Part shown: one piece after another, positions 62,725 to 64,000 of the stretch
How the letters are laid out: each line of letters begins with the position of its first letter
How positions within the stretch are numbered: position 1 is the stretch's first letter
DNA from: Desulfobotulus mexicanus
GTDB lineage: Bacteria; Desulfobacterota; Desulfobacteria; Desulfobacterales; ASO4-4
Reading direction: 5' to 3'
Assembly (NCBI RefSeq): GCF_006175995.1
Contig: NZ_VDMB01000002.1
Coordinates: forward strand, 226,097 to 290,096
DNA: 64,000 bases
Notes under the pieces: model-generated
The model's input: the letters and a program-made list of their open reading frames with translations, nothing else
Database searches by the model: none
What the model was told of the DNA's origin: nothing
Program-made: the position numbers and the translations under genes

Positions 62725-64000
62725 AAACAGAGCATTTATATTCATGGGGTTTTTTTCCCCCCTTTGCCCAGACGCCACACCCTGTTTTCTGGCGAAAAGA
62801 TTTAAATGATACCATGGCAAAGCTCGTCAGGGATCACGGTTCCACACTGGCCTTTGGCAATGGCTTGAGCTACGGTGATTCCTGTCTTGCCCTGAGTGAT
62901 CAGGTGCTGCATCTTCGTCATCTTAAAAGGTTTATTTTTGCAGACTGGGAAAGGGGAGTTCTTCGTGCGGAAGCAGGAGTGAGCCTTGAAGAGGTACTTG
63001 CCTTAAGTATCCCCAACGGCTGGTTTCTTCCCGTAACTCCCGGAACCCGCTATGTCACCCTGGGAGGTGCCCTTGCCAATGACGTCCATGGAAAAAACCA
63101 CCATGTCGGCGGAACCTTTGGCTGTCATGTGATAAGGTTCTGCCTGCTCCGCTCCGATGGCTCAGAGCTTATATGCTCGGCGGATGAGAATGCAGCGCTT
63201 TTCAGGGCCACCATCGGAGGGCTTGGTCTCACCGGCATCATTCTATGGGTGGAGTTTTCTCTCCTTGCCATTGCCTCGACGGATATGGATATTTTAAATG
63301 TGCGTTTTGGCGGACTGGATGATTTTTTTGCCCTTTCCTCAGAACTTGACCCTGTACATGAATATACGGTTTCATGGATAGACTGCCTTGCAAAGGGAAG
63401 AAATCTTGGCAGGGGTATTTTTATGGCAGGGAATCACGCCAAAGAAGGCCCCCTTTTGCCGGATACCGGAGCAAGGCCTGGCATTCCCTTTACCTTTCCT
63501 TTTTCTGCGGTGAACAACCTCACTTTACCCTGGATGAACAAGCTTTATTACCAGATGGCTTCGCCGGGCAGAAAATATATAAGCCAGTCCTATGCACCCT
63601 TTTTCTATCCGCTGGACAGTATTGATGGCTGGAACCGATGTTACGGGAAAAAGGGATTTCAGCAGTATCAGTGTGTGATCCCGGAAAAGGAGGCGGAACA
63701 TGGTATCCGTAAACTGCTGGCCATGATATCTGGTTCAGCTACTGGTTCTTTTCTGGCTGTTCTCAAGCGATGTGGCAATATTCCATCTCCAGGTCTTATG
63801 TCCTTTCCCCTTCCCGGCATTACCCTTGCTCTGGATTTTCCAAGAAGAGACCTTAATGACGACCTGTTTAAAAAGATGGATGCACTGGTGCGTGAAACCG
63901 GCGGCAGGCTGTATCCGGCCAAGGATGCTGTGATGTCTGCTTCTGATTTTAAACATTTTTATCCCCAGTGGGAAGAGTTGGAAGCCCTCAGGGATTCTGG
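62721..64000 (+). CDS. DprE1-like FAD-dependent oxidase, cut by the window end
   Basis: An open frame of 426 codons continues past the right edge. GNGLSYGDS near 42-50 and VTPGTRYVTLGG, ALANDVHGKNHHVGGTFG near 110-140 are signatures of the FAD-binding-4 oxidases that oxidise decaprenylphosphoryl-ribose at C2 on the way to arabinose (DprE1). It overlaps the HAD-UbiA gene by 4 bases, so both should be made together. A DprE2-like reductase is expected just beyond the window. Use as an L-gulonolactone-type oxidase is a less likely alternative. Confidence 0.85.
   Translation, partial: MKTEHLYSWGFFPPFAQTPHPVFWRKDLNDTMAKLVRDHGSTLAFGNGLSYGDSCLALSDQVLHLRHLKRFIFADWERGVLRAEAGVSLEEVLALSIPNGWFLPVTPGTRYVTLGGALANDVHGKNHHVGGTFGCHVIRFCLLRSDGSELICSADENAALFRATIGGLGLTGIILWVEFSLLAIASTDMDILNVRFGGLDDFFALSSELDPVHEYTVSWIDCLAKGRNLGRGIFMAGNHAKEGPLLPDTGARPGIPFTFPFSAVNNLTLPWMNKLYYQMASPGRKYISQSYAPFFYPLDSIDGWNRCYGKKGFQQYQCVIPEKEAEHGIRKLLAMISGSATGSFLAVLKRCGNIPSPGLMSFPLPGITLALDFPRRDLNDDLFKKMDALVRETGGRLYPAKDAVMSASDFKHFYPQWEELEALRDS

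Overview
The window looks like the chromosome of a Gram-negative, anaerobic Desulfobacterota bacterium, most likely a sulfate-reducer-type member of the Desulfobacterales. This is inferred from gene content: LptD and Kdo8N (amino-Kdo) lipopolysaccharide genes, a 2[4Fe-4S] ferredoxin, a tungsten-type aldehyde:ferredoxin oxidoreductase behind a molybdopterin-type riboswitch, ThrH, and a cysteine synthase fused to a cysteinyl-tRNA-synthetase-like domain. No species can be named from sequence reading alone. LAYOUT. 1-12.3 kb is mostly minus strand: a GlmS-like amidotransferase running off the left edge, kdnB-kdnA (8-amino-Kdo synthesis), a penicillin-binding transpeptidase, metG, ricT, holB, an HU protein and lptD. 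12.4-24.5 kb is mainly plus strand: tmk, a small unknown, a class II photolyase, the cysK-cysS-like fusion, an unknown, ferredoxin; then an M29 aminopeptidase, an alpha/beta hydrolase, a formylglycine-generating-enzyme-like protein, a long DapF and an exported ABC-type binding protein. 24.5-25.1 kb holds no gene but is packed with dispersed repeats and nested inverted repeats. 25.1-30.1 kb is a tightly overlapping three-gene operon (alanine racemase, MFS carrier with periplasmic sensor-like regions, GCS2-type ligase) that I consider the best candidate for an undescribed pathway. 30.6-34.6 kb has a DUF748/AsmA-like protein and a PP2C phosphatase. 34.8-48.1 kb is an accessory region: an IS630-type element with recognisable ends and a -1 frameshift site, a MITE-like element, an orphan protein next to a permuted papain-fold (NlpC/P60-like) protein, a GC-richer block with glutaminase and decayed genes, a PsiD-like decarboxylase, an NCS1 permease, an exported amidohydrolase, a frame-broken second papain-like gene, and remnants of IS1634-like and IS110-like transposases. 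48.1-51.1 kb has an amino-acid permease broken at a tetranucleotide repeat and a tandem pair of PilZ proteins. 51.4-54.5 kb is the tungsten/molybdopterin locus: riboswitch, aor, a MoaD-like carrier and a ThiF/MoeB-like enzyme. 54.5-59.1 kb returns to core functions: initiator tRNA, thrH, hom, purM, tsaD. 59.3-64 kb begins a cell-envelope glycan locus: an AT-rich GT-C-type glycosyltransferase, a HAD-UbiA fusion resembling decaprenyl-phosphate phosphoribosyltransferase, and a DprE1-like oxidase cut by the right edge. HOW THEY WORK TOGETHER. kdnA/kdnB with lptD concern lipopolysaccharide; hom with thrH makes and phosphorylates homoserine; UbiA-HAD with the DprE1-like enzyme suggests a polyprenyl-phosphate ribose/arabinose donor used by the neighbouring GT-C protein. 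Two intergenic repeat families (here R1 and R2) are scattered through the window and concentrate around the accessory genes. All functional statements rest on motif reading and recall of families; no database search was run.
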